From NCBI GenBank assembly GCA_004009845.1, contig RMBW01000191.1, positions 1 to 34,497 of the forward strand: a DNA stretch of 34,497 nucleotides, in the 5' to 3' direction. The DNA is from Davidsoniella eucalypti (lineage: Eukaryota > Ascomycota > Sordariomycetes > Microascales > Ceratocystidaceae). Made by a program: the position numbers and the translations under genes. The notes under the pieces are model-generated. The model searched no databases. It saw nothing but the letters and a program-made list of their open reading frames with translations, and had not been told where the DNA came from. Positions 10,322 to 22,399 of the stretch are shown piece by piece; position 1 is the first letter of the stretch; the number at the start of each line of letters is the position of its first letter.

Positions 10322-12617
10322 TCTTCTCAAACTTGTGCAGCATTGTAGTCTTCCCGAAATATTTGGTTCTGTTCGCCGGCTCGTTCGATCTAGCCTATGG
10401 TAGCACTGATAATACTAGGTGGCAAGTAGCACGTTGCTTTTTTTGTTAGCCAACATTTTGCCCGTTCCCATCGCACCTGTTGTCCGTCTCTCTTCTGAAG
10501 AACCAAACGAGGCTATCAGTTTGCCAACCCAGCGTCGTACGGTGCTAGGCTGTCACGAATCAGTTGGATATTGGTCGTGATACGAGGATAGATGATGTCC
10601 GTTGTCGATGCAGCATTGTCTGTACCACGACCCGGGCCTGCCATATGGCCATTGATCCTAACAATGCTAAATCTGCTAAATGGCAGACCTTTAGGGGCGG
10701 CCTCTACGGTTTGACATAACAGAGCCAGGCTTAGGGGGCTAGACTAAGACTTTGTGACTGTCTTACAGAAATAAGAACAGTGGTGATAGCAACAAAACGC
10801 TCTTATCATGAGACCGGGCCGGCACAACATAAACGTATAACATGATTTAGTCACATAGGAACAACAGATACATGTACTCGCTACTTGGCTTATGGGACCA
10901 TATCTATCATATTTTATATATTTACGTTTATAGATGCCTATTTGTTAACCACAACAGGGCCATCGTACATACGTCTTTTATGCACTTAGCTGGTATCGGT
11001 AGGCCATGTTATCATTATATAAACAGGCTCCAGAATGGCTATCATATATATAGTTATATATATATATAGCAATGCTAGTGGCGGGATTGTTCCTATTAAT
11101 ACAATGCATGCATGTCTGCCGTCTTGTTTACTGTAGTCGATAGTCGCCGCATCCCTCACTAGTAGCTACTATTATCCAATATATGTCCTGATGCCAGGCG
11201 CCCCCGTATCATATCCAGAGCCAAGCCTAGTAAGACGGTTTCAGCAAAACAATTCCAGTAAAATACACCCATCTCATCTCCGATTCCACCGTAACATCGG
11301 GCTTATAGGACACACAAGAGTTGTTATATCTCCGTTCTATGGCGGGACAAAGTTCATGACTGCCGTTCTGTGTTGCCTGTGGATCAGTGTACAATGTGTA
11401 CAAAGTGCTGTGTTAATCATGCCCCCCATCAAGCCAGCATTAAGCCCTGTACATGTCAGTCCGTACGACACATCTAGTTCGCCAATACTAATCAAGACTC
11501 CAGCCAAGCCCACATACCTTCTCCGACCAATATCTCAGAATATACTTGGGTGTGGTGATGTTCGCAGGGGTCCCATGTCCGCAGTAGCAGGGCTAGCAGG
11601 TAGAATACAGATACATGTAGAGATCTCTCGCCCAGATTGTGAATCAACAAAACGCCCAAAATACAACTTAGAGTAGGCACATCATAAGGGACGAAGGAAA
11701 CAACAACAACTTTGTTCAGCTCGCTTCCTTTCAGGTTTCCCTAGTTTGGGCCTTGGTTTTCTCGTCTACTCCTCCTGACTCAAACCCGATTCCTAATTCC
11801 TATTTAGTTCTCAACTCAAATAGTGATAAGCAAGTCGCCAGAAAAGGCAAATATCTTAGACGACCTATCATCATCTACCAACGACAAAAAAAAAACTCGT
11901 AGCCCTACTTTACTTAGTGATCTCTTGAAGAATGGAAGGACTACTTGACATGGATAGCTCTATACATCATAGACGTATAACGTTCTGGTTAGTAACGCAG
12001 CTGATGCTACCGTCTCTGCCATCGAGTTACATTCTGCAACCAACATCTTCACCCCCCTTCTCCTACTCCGCTAAGCAGTCTTCACCTTGAACAAGTAAAT
12101 AAAGAAACACAGGCACGATTTACAAGCCCCCTATTTCTGCTACTGCCTCGACTGTTCTATTTCTCCTAGCCACTAACTATCAATTTACAAAGTTACAGAA
12201 GCTGGCCTGGTTTCTGTTTCCCTTCCCTCTTCCTGGCTCTTATCCTACTATTAGAGATTTATCAATCACTCAGTTAGTTGCTTATTGTGTACTGTCAGTT
12301 ACTGATATCACATTTATTCTCTTTCCCTCCCGACTATCAATGTCTTGTAGCGGCTTCTTCTTCCCAGCATTCCCTACTGTTCATCGCATCGCTAAATGCA
12401 TTTGTATGTGTGACGACTTAGGCTTCATACTACAATAACGTCCCGACGCCTAGCGCGGCTAGTCTAGTAATAAAAATCTATAACTAGTTTGAGTCATGGT
12501 TTGTTGTTATACATGTAATGCTTCTAACTATACAAACTAACTTACTAGTGAGATTCAAAGATTCTCATAGAAGCCCAACTGGAGCAAAAAAAAAACCTTC
12601 AACAAAAAGCCTAAGAG

Positions 12618-12852
12618 CGAGATGAATCTCGATAAATCAAAAACAAAAACAAAGAAAAATATTTAATTATCCTATCCACTCACAGCGTTTCGATAAATAT
12701 AAGCTTATATGATGAACAAATCATCCAGCCCAACCAGACAAATAACAACGACGACAACAACAACATGCGTCATAGCCATGATCTGCACCTTTTTTTTGTG
12801 CCTGTAATATCGTGCCACACGCTACAGCGTGTTAGTTGAGAATCAAGCAAGG
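12618..12852. repeat. Cluster of three perfect palindromes
   Basis: Three exact dyads lie within 235 bp. They are CGAGAT-GA-ATCTCG (12618-12631), the gapless 14-mer ATATAAGCTTATAT (12697-12710), and ACACGC-TACA-GCGTGT (12837-12852). They lie about 0.9-1.1 kb upstream of the aminotransferase start and could be operator-like sites for dimeric fungal regulators. This is seen in the sequence only, and the function is inference. Confidence 0.6.
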
Positions 12853-13739
12853 ATGCCTTTCAAGTTGATAACCCCAACATGTACTCTCCTTTTGTATGTG
12901 GTCCGTATCCTCTAGTTTTTCTTCACATTTCTGTCCATGTTCAGCAACCCGTGATCCGAGCCCAGAACACTTGAATCCTGTCCCCGGTCAGGCTAAAGCA
13001 AAGCGCACCCCATCGACCAATCCCCTCGTGACGTAGTAGGCCGGGTCGAACGCAGCAGAAATTCACGTCTACTCTCTCTCGCCTGCCATGCCAATGGAAT
13101 CAAGTTACAAGAAGAATTGTGCAAGAATATAGCTTGGTCTCACTATATAGCAGCTCGCAGGTAGCCTGTGAAATTCGGTATATTGCAATATATTATTAAC
13201 GTAGGATTTCCACTCGGTTTTTAAACTCGTTACTACTGTTACTGCCATTACCGCTACATTAGCACTCCTATCATATTCTGTTTTTTTATCTGTCTCTTTA
13301 TCTGTAGGGCTCAAGCATCTATCTTCTGGGATCAGCGGATTCACCACAAAACTCAAATGCAAATCCCAGCTATTTAGCGAACACCCGATTTGCTAATTGC
13401 TACCAACCGGTCACTAAGGCTGTATAATTGGCGTGTATAAGAACCCTAGGACCCCTCCTCCCCTTCGATGTATAAGTCGGCTTCTCCTTTCGGCACTATC
13501 TCCTATCCTTGACTCTATCAGCCCATTCTTGGTTACAGTGGACGCTTTCCTCTCTTCTAGCCACAGGTTCTGCTGTTGCTTGTTGTTATATCTTCATATA
13601 AAAGACTGTGCTTGCTTTCTCTTTCATATTGTTCTCCACAGAATCTAGCTCGGTGATTGTCTGTTTATCCGATTCTTGTGGCTACGTAGTTCTGACCATT
13701 CCATCTACCTCCTTCTACTTCCATTATAGTATCTTCGTC

Positions 13740-15231
13740 ATGGGAGAAATGCCTACTATTGAGTCTGCCCATGGCAATTGTTTTGTCCTCGAAGATGGAA
13801 CCGAAATCATCGATGCCTGTGGAGGAGCCGCTGTTGCCTGTATCGGTTACGGTAACGAGGAGGTAGTGAAAGCCATGGCAAATCAAGCTAGAAAGGCTCC
13901 ATAGTAAGTTGACAACCTTCGTTTTCCCTATTCCTCCAACTAGAAGATTACCATTATGCTAACCAGTACCAAGTGCGCCCTGGGCTTTCTATGACAACAC
14001 TGCTGCCCGTGATATACGAGAGTGGCTATTGGCGAGCACGGGAAATGTGATGCGTCAGGTACAAGTCATGTCATCTGGTATAGTTCTCTCTCGATCATAT
14101 ATATATATATATATATATGCAAAACTATATGCTTGCGCCATACTGACTTTCATATACAACATAGGCTCTGAGGCTGTCGAGGCTGCTATGAAACTAGCTC
14201 GTGAATACTTCGTATGGACGGGCCAGCCGCAACGCTTCAAATATATTGCCCGTGAGACTTCGTATCATGGCTGCACGATGGGGTCTCTGTCTCTGTCAGG
14301 CCATACTAGCCGACGAGAGCCATATTCGCCAATGCTGAACGGCAATATCAGTAGAATAAGTGCCTACAACCCTCTACGCTCTCCCAGCGGTCCCGACCTA
14401 GCCACACTAGTCCAAGCCAAGGAAGATGAGCTCGAGCAACTCTTCAATGAGATTGGGCCCGACCAGGTCGCTGCCGTGATCATAGAGCCGGTCGTTGGCG
14501 CTGCCATGGGTTGTGTCCCAGCCAGTAAAGAATACCTTGCAGCCGTCCGCCACATCTGTAACAAATACGGCGCTCTGCTCATCTTTGACGAGGTCATGTG
14601 CGGCATGGGACGAACTGGAACTCTGCATGCTTGGCAGAACCCTTTGTTAGCTGGCATTGACGAAGGTATCATCCCAGACCTGCAAACAATCGGAAAGGGC
14701 TTGGCAGGAGGCTATGCCCCGGCTTCAGCTCTACTTATTGGCGCTCGCGTTGCCAGTGAGATGGAGGCAAATAAGCGAGTTTTCACTCATGGCCATACGT
14801 ACCAAGACCATCCAGTGGTTTGTGCCGCCGCCTTGTCGGTTCAACTACAGATCGAGAAGAATAACATGCTCGCTAACGTTGTTGAGAACGGCCCGGTACT
14901 TGGACAGTTGCTCCGTAGTGGTCTTCAGGACTGTCCTTTTGTGGCGGATATCCGCGGCATCGGATACTTTTGGGGCATTGAGCTCGTCGAGGACCGTCAA
15001 ACCCTCAAGCCTTTTGCACCGGAACTTGAAGTCGCGCATGAAATTCACAAGAAGGCACTAGGCAAGCCGTGGAATCTCATGGTTTACTACGGCCAAGGTT
15101 GTGCAGGCGGCAAGCAGGGCGATCATTTGATGGTTTGTCCAGCGTATAATACCGATAGGGCAACTCTAGAGACTATCGCTGCCACTATCGCAGAAGTGAT
15201 AACCGAATTTTTTGCCGATCTCAATGCTTGA
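13740..15231 (+). CDS. Class-III PLP-dependent aminotransferase, 3 exons, 444 aa
   Basis: This fold-type-I aminotransferase is of the ornithine/omega-amino-acid (class III) family. The exact substrate cannot be read from sequence. The exons are 13740-13903, 13974-14077 and 14165-15231, in frame, giving 444 aa, close to other fungal members. The N-terminus has the family DACGGAAVACIGYGN block. Exon 3 opens with the PLP-phosphate-binding SEAVEAAMKLARE, followed by Asp231 in FDEVMCGMGRTG and the Schiff-base Lys267 in TIGKGLAGGYAPASALL. The first intron must end at AAG (13971-13973): the nearer CAG (13964-13966) would shift frame and stop early. The second intron holds an (AT)11 run. I chose the ATG at 13740 because the conserved block begins about ten residues later. 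The same frame is open upstream to 13608, but those residues look non-coding. A short spliced 5' exon is possible. DML1 follows 252 bp downstream on the same strand. Confidence 0.85.
14097..14118. repeat. (AT)11 microsatellite in aminotransferase intron 2
   Basis: Eleven AT units lie near the donor of an 87-nt intron (14078-14164). The tract fills about a quarter of the intron, so length variation there would change intron size but not the protein. Confidence 0.9.
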
Positions 15232-15483
15232 AAAAGAAACAGAGGTTCATGATGGAAACACCGACGTTATCGACGTTGGAAATAAACTTGGGGAAAGCAA
15301 GCATTATTGGTCAGGTTAAGTAAAGGGTTATGTGATACAGAGTATGACGTATTAGGGTTAATCGACTGAGTTTTTGTAGAATCAACACCACCATGCCATC
15401 CTGTGTAACTCAATAAATCTTGCTCAACACAATTATTTTTCTTTTCTTTTGTCCCGATCTAGTGTCAAACCAAAATAACAAAT

Positions 15484-17265
15484 ATGAGAGAAGTCATCAC
15501 TCTCCAGCTTGGAGAGCTTGGAAACTACATTGGCAACCATTTTTGGAATGCACAGGTAAGAACGACTATTTACTTGCTTGGTGGCCAAAGTGTCACTTCA
15601 GACAATCGCTGCATATTGACACGATCGATAGAAATACAAACTGACTTTCTGCTATAGGAGTCGTATTTTACCTATGATAAGGATGAACCTGTTTTAGTTA
15701 ATCATGATATTCACTGGCGTCAGGGTCTCTCTCCAGACAGCGCCGAAACCTTCTTGCCCCGCACCGTCATCTACGACTTCAAGAAGAGTCTTGGAACACT
15801 TCGCAAGATCTCGCCGTTATACGAGCCAGAAGATGCCTCCGCAGCCTCATCAGCCACCCAAACCCAACAGCTCGCTAACCAGCTTTGGAGTCATGGCAAA
15901 GCCGAGATTCACGCCTCAGATCCGCTCGTTTCCAGCGCCTTCCAGGACGCCCTGAACTCTGGCGTCTCACCAAAACGCCCCGTGGCTAAGGATGTGCGTT
16001 ATTGGTCAGACACCACACGTGTCTACTACCATCCTCGTTCGTTGGTGCCTCTCGACAATGTAGAGTTGACCACGCCAAAAGTGACATCGGGTCATTGGGC
16101 GCGTGGGATGGATGTATTCCGCGATCTAGATCGTGAACACGACTTACTGGATAGAGATATGCGCCCATTTGTCGAAGAGTGTGATCTTATGCAAGGCTTA
16201 CAGGTGTTCTGTAGCATGGACGATATCTGGGCGCCATTTGCTTCCGAATATGTCGAGAGACTGCGTGATGAATACGGCAAATCCTGCATCGTCGTCTGGG
16301 GAGCATCCAGCGCTGATCTCCCTTCGATGCGAGAACAGCGCCTTCTCCGGCTCGAAACCAAAGCCCGCGCTCTCGCTCAGCTCTGGGATCAAGCCTCGCT
16401 TGTTGTACCTCTTGCGGCACCTATCGCGCCAATTCCCAATGGATACAGTGCCATTGACCATAGCTCCTTCTGGCATCTTTCGGGTCTTTACAGCACTGCG
16501 GTGGAAAGCGCCTGCATAGCCTCGCGCTTGGCATATAAACGCAACGAAGTCGGTGTTTCACTAGGAGATATGGTGAGCGCCCTTAATGCTCACGGTAAAC
16601 AGACAATTGCACGTCTACGCATGACAGTCTCACGGCCAGATCCACTCCGTGTTACAGACGCAAAGGAGAAACAAAAGAAGAACATCTCTGCTCAGAGAGG
16701 TCGGGATCCTCGTGATATTGACCGTGATGAGGTGGAAATATCTGACAATCTACGCAATGGCCGAGGCCAGGAAGATCACCAAGAAGAAGAGGAAATGCCC
16801 GAGCTAGATCTGGATTTATTCGATCTTATAGGCGCCAGTTCAGCACACATGCGTAAACGCAATGGCCGTGTCCATCCAAAGGTCTACACGCAATTGCTTA
16901 CTAAGCGTGGTCTCGGCCGCGAAGACATCGTCTACGACAGCCTCTTAAATATGCAGCCACCTCAAGAACGGGAGTACATCAGCCGGACCATATCCCGTAC
17001 CTTCGGTGTACATCTGGGCTTCCCGATACTAGAGAGTTTCCCTGAAATCTATAGCAAAGGTCATGATGGAAACGCCGGTCAAGTCGATATAGACACCATC
17101 TTGTCTACAGACAATACCATCTGCGAGGAAGTCAGATTACTCAAGAAGGCGGGCTTATTCGTTGTAAAGCCAGAAGACAGAGAAGGGCTTGGAAACTCGT
17201 TATCCGAGATGGTAGATGAGTATCATGATGGTTGGTCGAGTGGAAGTGATGATTGCGACGATTGA
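15484..17265 (+). CDS. DML1: Dml1/Misato family protein, 2 exons, 559 aa
   Basis: This is a tubulin/FtsZ-like protein of the Misato family. In yeast, Dml1 is needed for mitochondrial DNA inheritance; in animals, Misato affects mitochondrial shape and the spindle. Exon 1 (15484-15555) encodes the signature N-terminus MREVITLQLGELGNY plus GNHFWNAQ. A 102-nt intron (15556-15657, GTAAGA...TATAG, branch CTGAC) separates it from exon 2 (15658-17265), which continues ESYFTYDKDE and TFLPRTVIYDFK. The tubulin-like second segment is visible as RVYYHPRSLVPL and GLQVFCSMDDIWAPFASEY. Near residues ~370-385 is an acidic stretch (EEEEMPELDLDLFDL), probably a disordered insert. The total is somewhat longer than the roughly 480-530 aa I recall for fungal Dml1, and the tail is Asp/Ser-rich. 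An ATG at 15754 inside exon 2 would lose the conserved N-terminus, so the spliced start is preferred. Confidence 0.93.
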
Positions 17266-18616
17266 GTACGAGCATTTCACACACAAAATTATTGTCTCAA
17301 GTATTGAAGGTTTCAATCGAGGTGGAAGAACCCCGAAATTTGGTTTTATTGTAGTAAGATAGATAGAAAAGAAAACGTATGTGTGCCCTGCAGACTAGCG
17401 GGCCACATTTTAGAAGATACCAATACCATCTAGGTACATACAACTTGATAAGGACAAAGAGCAAGATAACAAACAAGACGCGCCATGGAACCATACAATA
17501 ATTGATCCAATGTATGAACTTATAAGGAAAATGTGAAGAAAAAAGGCAGAAACAAGAAAGGCCATGTGCATAACAAAAGAATCAAGAGAAAAGAAATCAA
17601 ATTAAATCAAAAAAAGGAAACGGAAAAACCGAGCAGTAATCTACTACTAACAAGGTATATATAGATACATGCCTTTGAAGATATTTTTTCTTAAAAACAA
17701 TATGATAAAGAAATGAAATAGAAAAAGAAAAAGAAAAAGAAAAAGAAAAAGAGCAAAGAAAAGCATTAGGATAACCCCGTCCTCTAATAATAGATGTAAT
17801 GAATATGAACATGGTGATGTTCACAAGCTGCCAATGGATGACCTTGTTTGTACATAGAGGTCTAGGCTTTGATCCCCCATGGTAGTAATAAAGATGAAAA
17901 AATAGCAATGTAAATTCGAGATTGAAAGAAGAAAACAAAAAAAAAATTCAAGGCATGAATGAACAAATTATTTTTTGACGATTGACTTCAACTTGAAGTT
18001 CGTCGCTAGTGATACTTAACCTATTTTTTTCAGGGATTATGGTGAGTTGTGTTTTTGTAAATTCAGTAGTGAACGTTTTGGTAGGAGCCACTTCGATAAC
18101 CTCTCAGCGTAGACGCCAGCTTAACTGTAGTCAAAACGTATGGATGGGTATTTGGGCTTTCTGACAGACTGTTGTACCCTGTACTATGTTGTTACGGGCA
18201 TTTATCATTAGAAACAACAGGTTTAACAGCTCATTAGTCCGAAAACGACAGTGTCGCGAGGAAACGCCTAAGTTGATTTGCCGCGTGAGTTTGGAAGCCG
18301 AAAAGTAGCGGATAACGCATTAGCTAAAGTGGATTATAGTTAAAGAAGAATTCCTGAAACCAATGAATATGCTGGTCGATCGTGGCTTGTTACCAAACCG
18401 AACTTCGAATTAGTGTCAAACAATAGTAACGTGGCTGTAGACTGGAACCAGAGTCAGTATGCCAAGTTTGCCTAAGCAACAACAGAAGTTTGGCGTCTCT
18501 TTGTGGGGGGTTGAGCGTTCTAGATAAGATGTTAGCATCGATCTATTGTCTGACAATAGCATGTTTTCAAGTGTAGCATAGTCATTAGTCATGATAAACG
18601 TTCACTCATAAAACAA
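17266..18616. other. Convergent 3' intergenic region, DML1 and PAP1
   Basis: This is 1.35 kb between the stops of two convergent genes. It is AT-rich, with A-runs and a (GAAAAA)5 microsatellite at 17721-17750. No coding ORF is credible. It should contain the 3' UTRs and poly(A) sites of both genes. Confidence 0.6.
17721..17750. repeat. (GAAAAA)5 hexanucleotide microsatellite
   Basis: Five exact tandem copies of GAAAAA lie downstream of DML1, followed by GAGC. Confidence 0.92.
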
Positions 18617-20539
18617 CTATCGAAAATAGTCATTACAAAAAGCCGTGCGAGGCAATTTACGGTGAGGGAGATCGGCATATACCTCTGGAGCAGTGCGCTT
18701 TTTGCTCTCTATCGAACCGGGCGGCTGAGCAGAGCCAGTCTTGCGAACGCGTTTAACGACTTTACGCTTAGGCTTGCTTTCGCCTTCTTCGAAAAGATCG
18801 TCGGGTAAGTCAAAGCTAAGAAGATAGAAAGCAGGTTAGAGTTTGCTCACATGATATCAAAGAATATGTGTGGGGATTTGATGTTACTTACTTGCGAACA
18901 TGTGCAATATTGAGGTAGTTGTGAGCAGGATCAAACTTATCCCACCTCAAGCAAATGTCCTTAAAATCAGCAACCTCGGTGGCAAGGTCAAGAGACTTGG
19001 CTTCCTTCTTGAGCCCAAGGCCAATATAGTGTGTCAAGGTGTAAACCTTAGTAACACCCTCTTCCTCTTGTGACTCCGCTTCGCCATCAGTCTTCTCCTC
19101 ACTCGACTCCGCTTCAGGGTCAGCTTTGGGGACGACGTAGGCTAAGGAGCCCTCCTGTACCTTTTGAATCTCGTCGGCATTCTTGCACTTGTGAACACGC
19201 TCAGTACCCTTGACGTATGGATGCGCTACCTCGATACTATCATGGCGATCACAGTTCTGAACTAGAACACGGACCTTGGATTCCACAAGGCCACTCCAGA
19301 GCTTATGCGTTTCTTTTGTTGTGCTCGAGCTAATAACAGCCAAGTAATACTTGTAGCCGGATGTAAAGAACGTATGCTTTTCAAAGAGATCAGCCCAGAC
19401 CTTGGACCCATTAAGTATTTGGTCCGCAATCTCACCGGCGCGCAGAAGTTCGCGGCTAATGATTTCCATTGTAGAACGTGTAATATTGTAAGTAGCACAC
19501 ATAGATGGATACGCAGGCGTGATGACAGGCATTAGATGGAACTGGTCGCCCTTGTAAACCTGCGGGTTCCAAACACGAACCTGCAGAGGACCACTCTCAA
19601 CCTTTTTTAACAAGACAGGCTGAGGCCACGGCCACAATCGTAGAATATGGAAGAATTTACATACGATTGTCGAGCTAGTAGCCTTGGGGTAGAGTTGGCA
19701 AACACGCGCCACAAGCATGGCCCAAGCAACACCACCAGGGAAACCCATGATGTTGGCATATACAGCTCTTCTTTGAGCCCATAGCTTTATTGCCCTCAAC
19801 GCAAGACGGAAAGTCGCCTTTTCTGGGACTAGATTCAAAATCTCGTCTGTTACGCGAGTACCGTTCAATGAACGAAGCTCCTTGTCATCGAGGCCACGTA
19901 GGAGGTTGGAGTCTCTCAAATCGAAGTCTGGTTCTGACGGTAACTGTTGTAATACTGCGATGCGGGAGAAAATTAGATCGATGCTGATGTCGCTATACTC
20001 GAATTTGATGATAGGCACGAAAGCATCCTGAACCGAGGCCATGTCTGTAATGGAACCGGCGGGAGCCATCTCTAGCAGAAGATTGGGAAATATATCGAAG
20101 TAGTCTTCGCGGGTAACATATTTTGGCGCGACAACCAGCGTATCGATATCGGATCCAGGACCATAAACACCCAAGCGGAAACTGCCGTAAGTAAAGACCT
20201 TTCCACGTGCTGCCTTGATCAAGGCATCCTTTCCTGGGTGCTTCTTTTCTGCGACTCTGCGAACGAATTCATCACATATTTTCTGAAGCGACGCGAGTAC
20301 CTTGTATCTATGCTCGATAGGTTGATTAATATTTGCCGTCTTTGTCAATTTTTGGGGGAGTATGTATGGAAACAGTTGTCGGCTCACCTTTTCTCTGTGT
20401 CTACTGGGCTCTCGAATGTGCCTTGTGTCCGCAACTCTTCTAACAAGGCGGCATTGGCTTTGGTTTCCTCCTCGGTCGGCTTGTTGAGTGAGATTGGGGG
20501 AGTAACGCCCATGTAGCTAGCAGTATCTGCCTGAGGCAT
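18617..20539 (-). CDS. PAP1: Poly(A) polymerase, 3 exons, 588 aa
   Basis: This nuclear enzyme adds the poly(A) tail after pre-mRNA cleavage, as part of the cleavage and polyadenylation complex. The exons on the minus strand are 20539-20388, 20307-18892 and 18815-18617, in frame, giving 588 aa (yeast Pap1 is 568). The N-terminus has the family motif YMGVTPPISLNKPTEEE. The nucleotidyltransferase domain has FTYGSFRLGVYGPGSDIDTL with catalytic Asp104 and Asp106, and the third carboxylate Asp161 in ISIDLIFSRI. The central domain and the RNA-binding domain follow (for example NIMGFPGGVAWAML, and HLMPVITPAYPSMCATYN). The short last exon gives a basic KPKRKVVKRVRK stretch, a likely nuclear localisation signal. 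Intron 2 has a CTAAC branch site. Intron 1 (20308-20387) has a GTGAGC donor and no strong branch site, but the protein match across it is good. An extra splice at a GAG|GTATAT donor in the last exon is possible. Confidence 0.95.
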
Positions 20540-22399
20540 AATGTCTGGCTACACGTGACTTAATATAGGTTAAGACAAGAAGCGTAACGATATCGATAGA
20601 ATTCGAGTGCGACTAAATGCAGCGGCGCAATGATGTCTACTAGCTTAGGTTTGTAGGTGATGAAGTTCTAAAGTTCTATAAAGCAGTGTTGGGACGTATT
20701 CGTCGGTCCGGTCAGTCGATGTCGATGTTGGGAGCTTCGTAGTATCGATGATGTTGACGGCGAGTTTATTTGAAGGTTTTATCGAGGTAACTCCAGGTTG
20801 ATGAGAAATGGAGAAGCTGTATAGTGAGTAAAATGCGGAAAGGTGACGACGACGAAGCAAAAATAATAATTAATTAAAGGCTGAGCAAAGATAAAAGAGC
20901 GAATTGAAAAAAAAGACAAGAAGAAAGACCAAACCACAATAAAAGCTCCCAAGAAGCGATGGAGGAAGAAACAAATAAGGTTGAACTTCAACAAAGATAG
21001 AGAAGAAGCGAAACCCCCGTAGTGACGCGCAAAAAAAAAACGATGTTTGATGCGACGGATTAGAGAATAGAGAATATGCTGCGAATTCAGTGCGTGTTGC
21101 TCGACTTCTTGGTTTGTTTTCGCGGGACGTACAGATTACAGAGCAAATGTCGATGGATGATTTGGTGACGAGGCGTGCCTGGTTGCTTCAGAAAAGATTT
21201 GTAAACTCAACTCGGTCAGCTTTGGGTAGTAGTGATGGTAAATATTGGAATACCAAGAAAAAAAGAAGAAAAAGAAAAGGCTAGTTACATAGTTAGTTCT
21301 TGGTGGTTCGTTCGTTGCTATCCACATACAGAAAAATGGAGGGCCCGCTAAATTCAGGACTGCAAAGCTGGTTGTTACTTAATACGCACAAAATACGACA
21401 GTCTTACTGCAGTCAAGAACAGAAAGATTACAGCTTAATTGGGAAAGAACCACCAAGATTGTTACATGTATGCACAGTAACAACAAACAGCCTTCTGGGT
21501 AATTGGGTCAAATCTAGCTGGGGCAAAACTACTGAAGTCCTATGCTTAGGGTAGTGCGTCTGAGGGTTTGGGCAGCCTCTCGACTCACGAAGTTCTGCAA
21601 CCATACTTTTCTAGGAGGGTTTATATATAATACAAGGAGCTACAAAATGCTTGAAGGCTGATGAGGTGGTTTTCCCGGAAAGTATTAAAAGTTGAAATGC
21701 ATAGGAATAACGAAACCATAACAAATGTTCTGTATCTCTGTTGAGAAGTAGGTTGACCTTCATATACTAGTATTAGTTGGGTTGTGTATGCTCCATTTCC
21801 ACCCTAATAACAATAAATAAATAAACCAAACAGCCTTGCCAGCCTCAGCTCCTCATACAGCTAAACCCTATGACTATATAATTAACCCTGTATAATCCCT
21901 GTAAGCGTTTAGTCCATTTCTTTGTTGTTGTTTTTAATTTCACAATATCGGTTCATTTCATTTCGTGTGGATTTTAAATTTCAAGGCATAAATCTTTTTC
22001 TGGTTTCCTTTTTCCTATTCTTTCTTGCTTTTTCACTTTCCGTTATTTCGATTACTTACGCTTTAAAAATAAGCGAAAAATTGGCGTTTTTTTGTCTTTA
22101 CCTTTCTTTCTCCATTTCTTACTCAATTTTTTGTCTTTCCGCTACCAAAACTTTGAACCTTTTTACACTTGGTTCTTCGTTTTAACCATGCTTATTTAGA
22201 ATTCTTTAGTGTCTTCCTCCTGTAAATTTTCTACAGTTCATATACACCAAACTTATTAGCCAATGTCTTTGTCTTTGTTTGACTTGACTATGAGTAAATA
22301 TCTTGATTTACAGATATAACTAAGTTATGCGACGCTATTAGCAAATAGCACGTGACGTAGACCTCTATATAAGGTCAAATAAGACCAAATAAACCTAAC
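20540..22399. other. PAP1 upstream region, no gene seen
   Basis: This 1.86-kb spacer is the promoter side of PAP1 at its left end. It holds A-runs and T-runs and only short ORFs of low-complexity composition. At its right end, CACGTGACGT (22349-22358) and TATATAA (22366-22372) precede the tRNA-like unit. TATATAA sits between inverted GACCT and AGGTC (22360-22364 and 22372-22376). Confidence 0.55.
22366..22372 (+). promoter_or_regulatory. TATA box upstream of the tRNA-like unit
   Basis: TATATAA lies about 28-34 bases before the predicted RNA 5' end near 22400, the right distance for TFIIIB or TBP. It is followed by a twofold near-repeat (TCAAATAA, CCAAATAA). Assignment to Pol III is inference from spacing and from the internal boxes. 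Confidence 0.5.

Larger units (their letters stand above)
7261..13739. other. Gene-free region of about 6.5 kb
   Basis: No ORF here looks protein-coding. The longest, 8982-9509 (175 codons) and 11191-11676 (161 codons), have no recognisable domain or plausible composition. No transposase, integrase or reverse transcriptase remnants, and no long terminal or tandem repeats, were seen. Structured items include a 9-bp perfect hairpin (9097-9118), a C10 run (10312-10321), an AT-rich microsatellite near 11054-11069 and a cluster of three palindromes (12618-12852). From about 11700 to 13740 the plus strand is rich in C/T tracts, as in fungal promoters and leaders. TATA-like sequences occur near 13434, 13470 and 13597, ahead of the aminotransferase. 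Together with the CTP synthase promoter this is by far the longest spacer in the window. Confidence 0.6.

Noticed and set aside
11191..11676. 161-codon ORF on the plus strand
   Set aside because: No family resemblance, no codon bias like the real genes, and an opposing overlapping ORF of similar quality.
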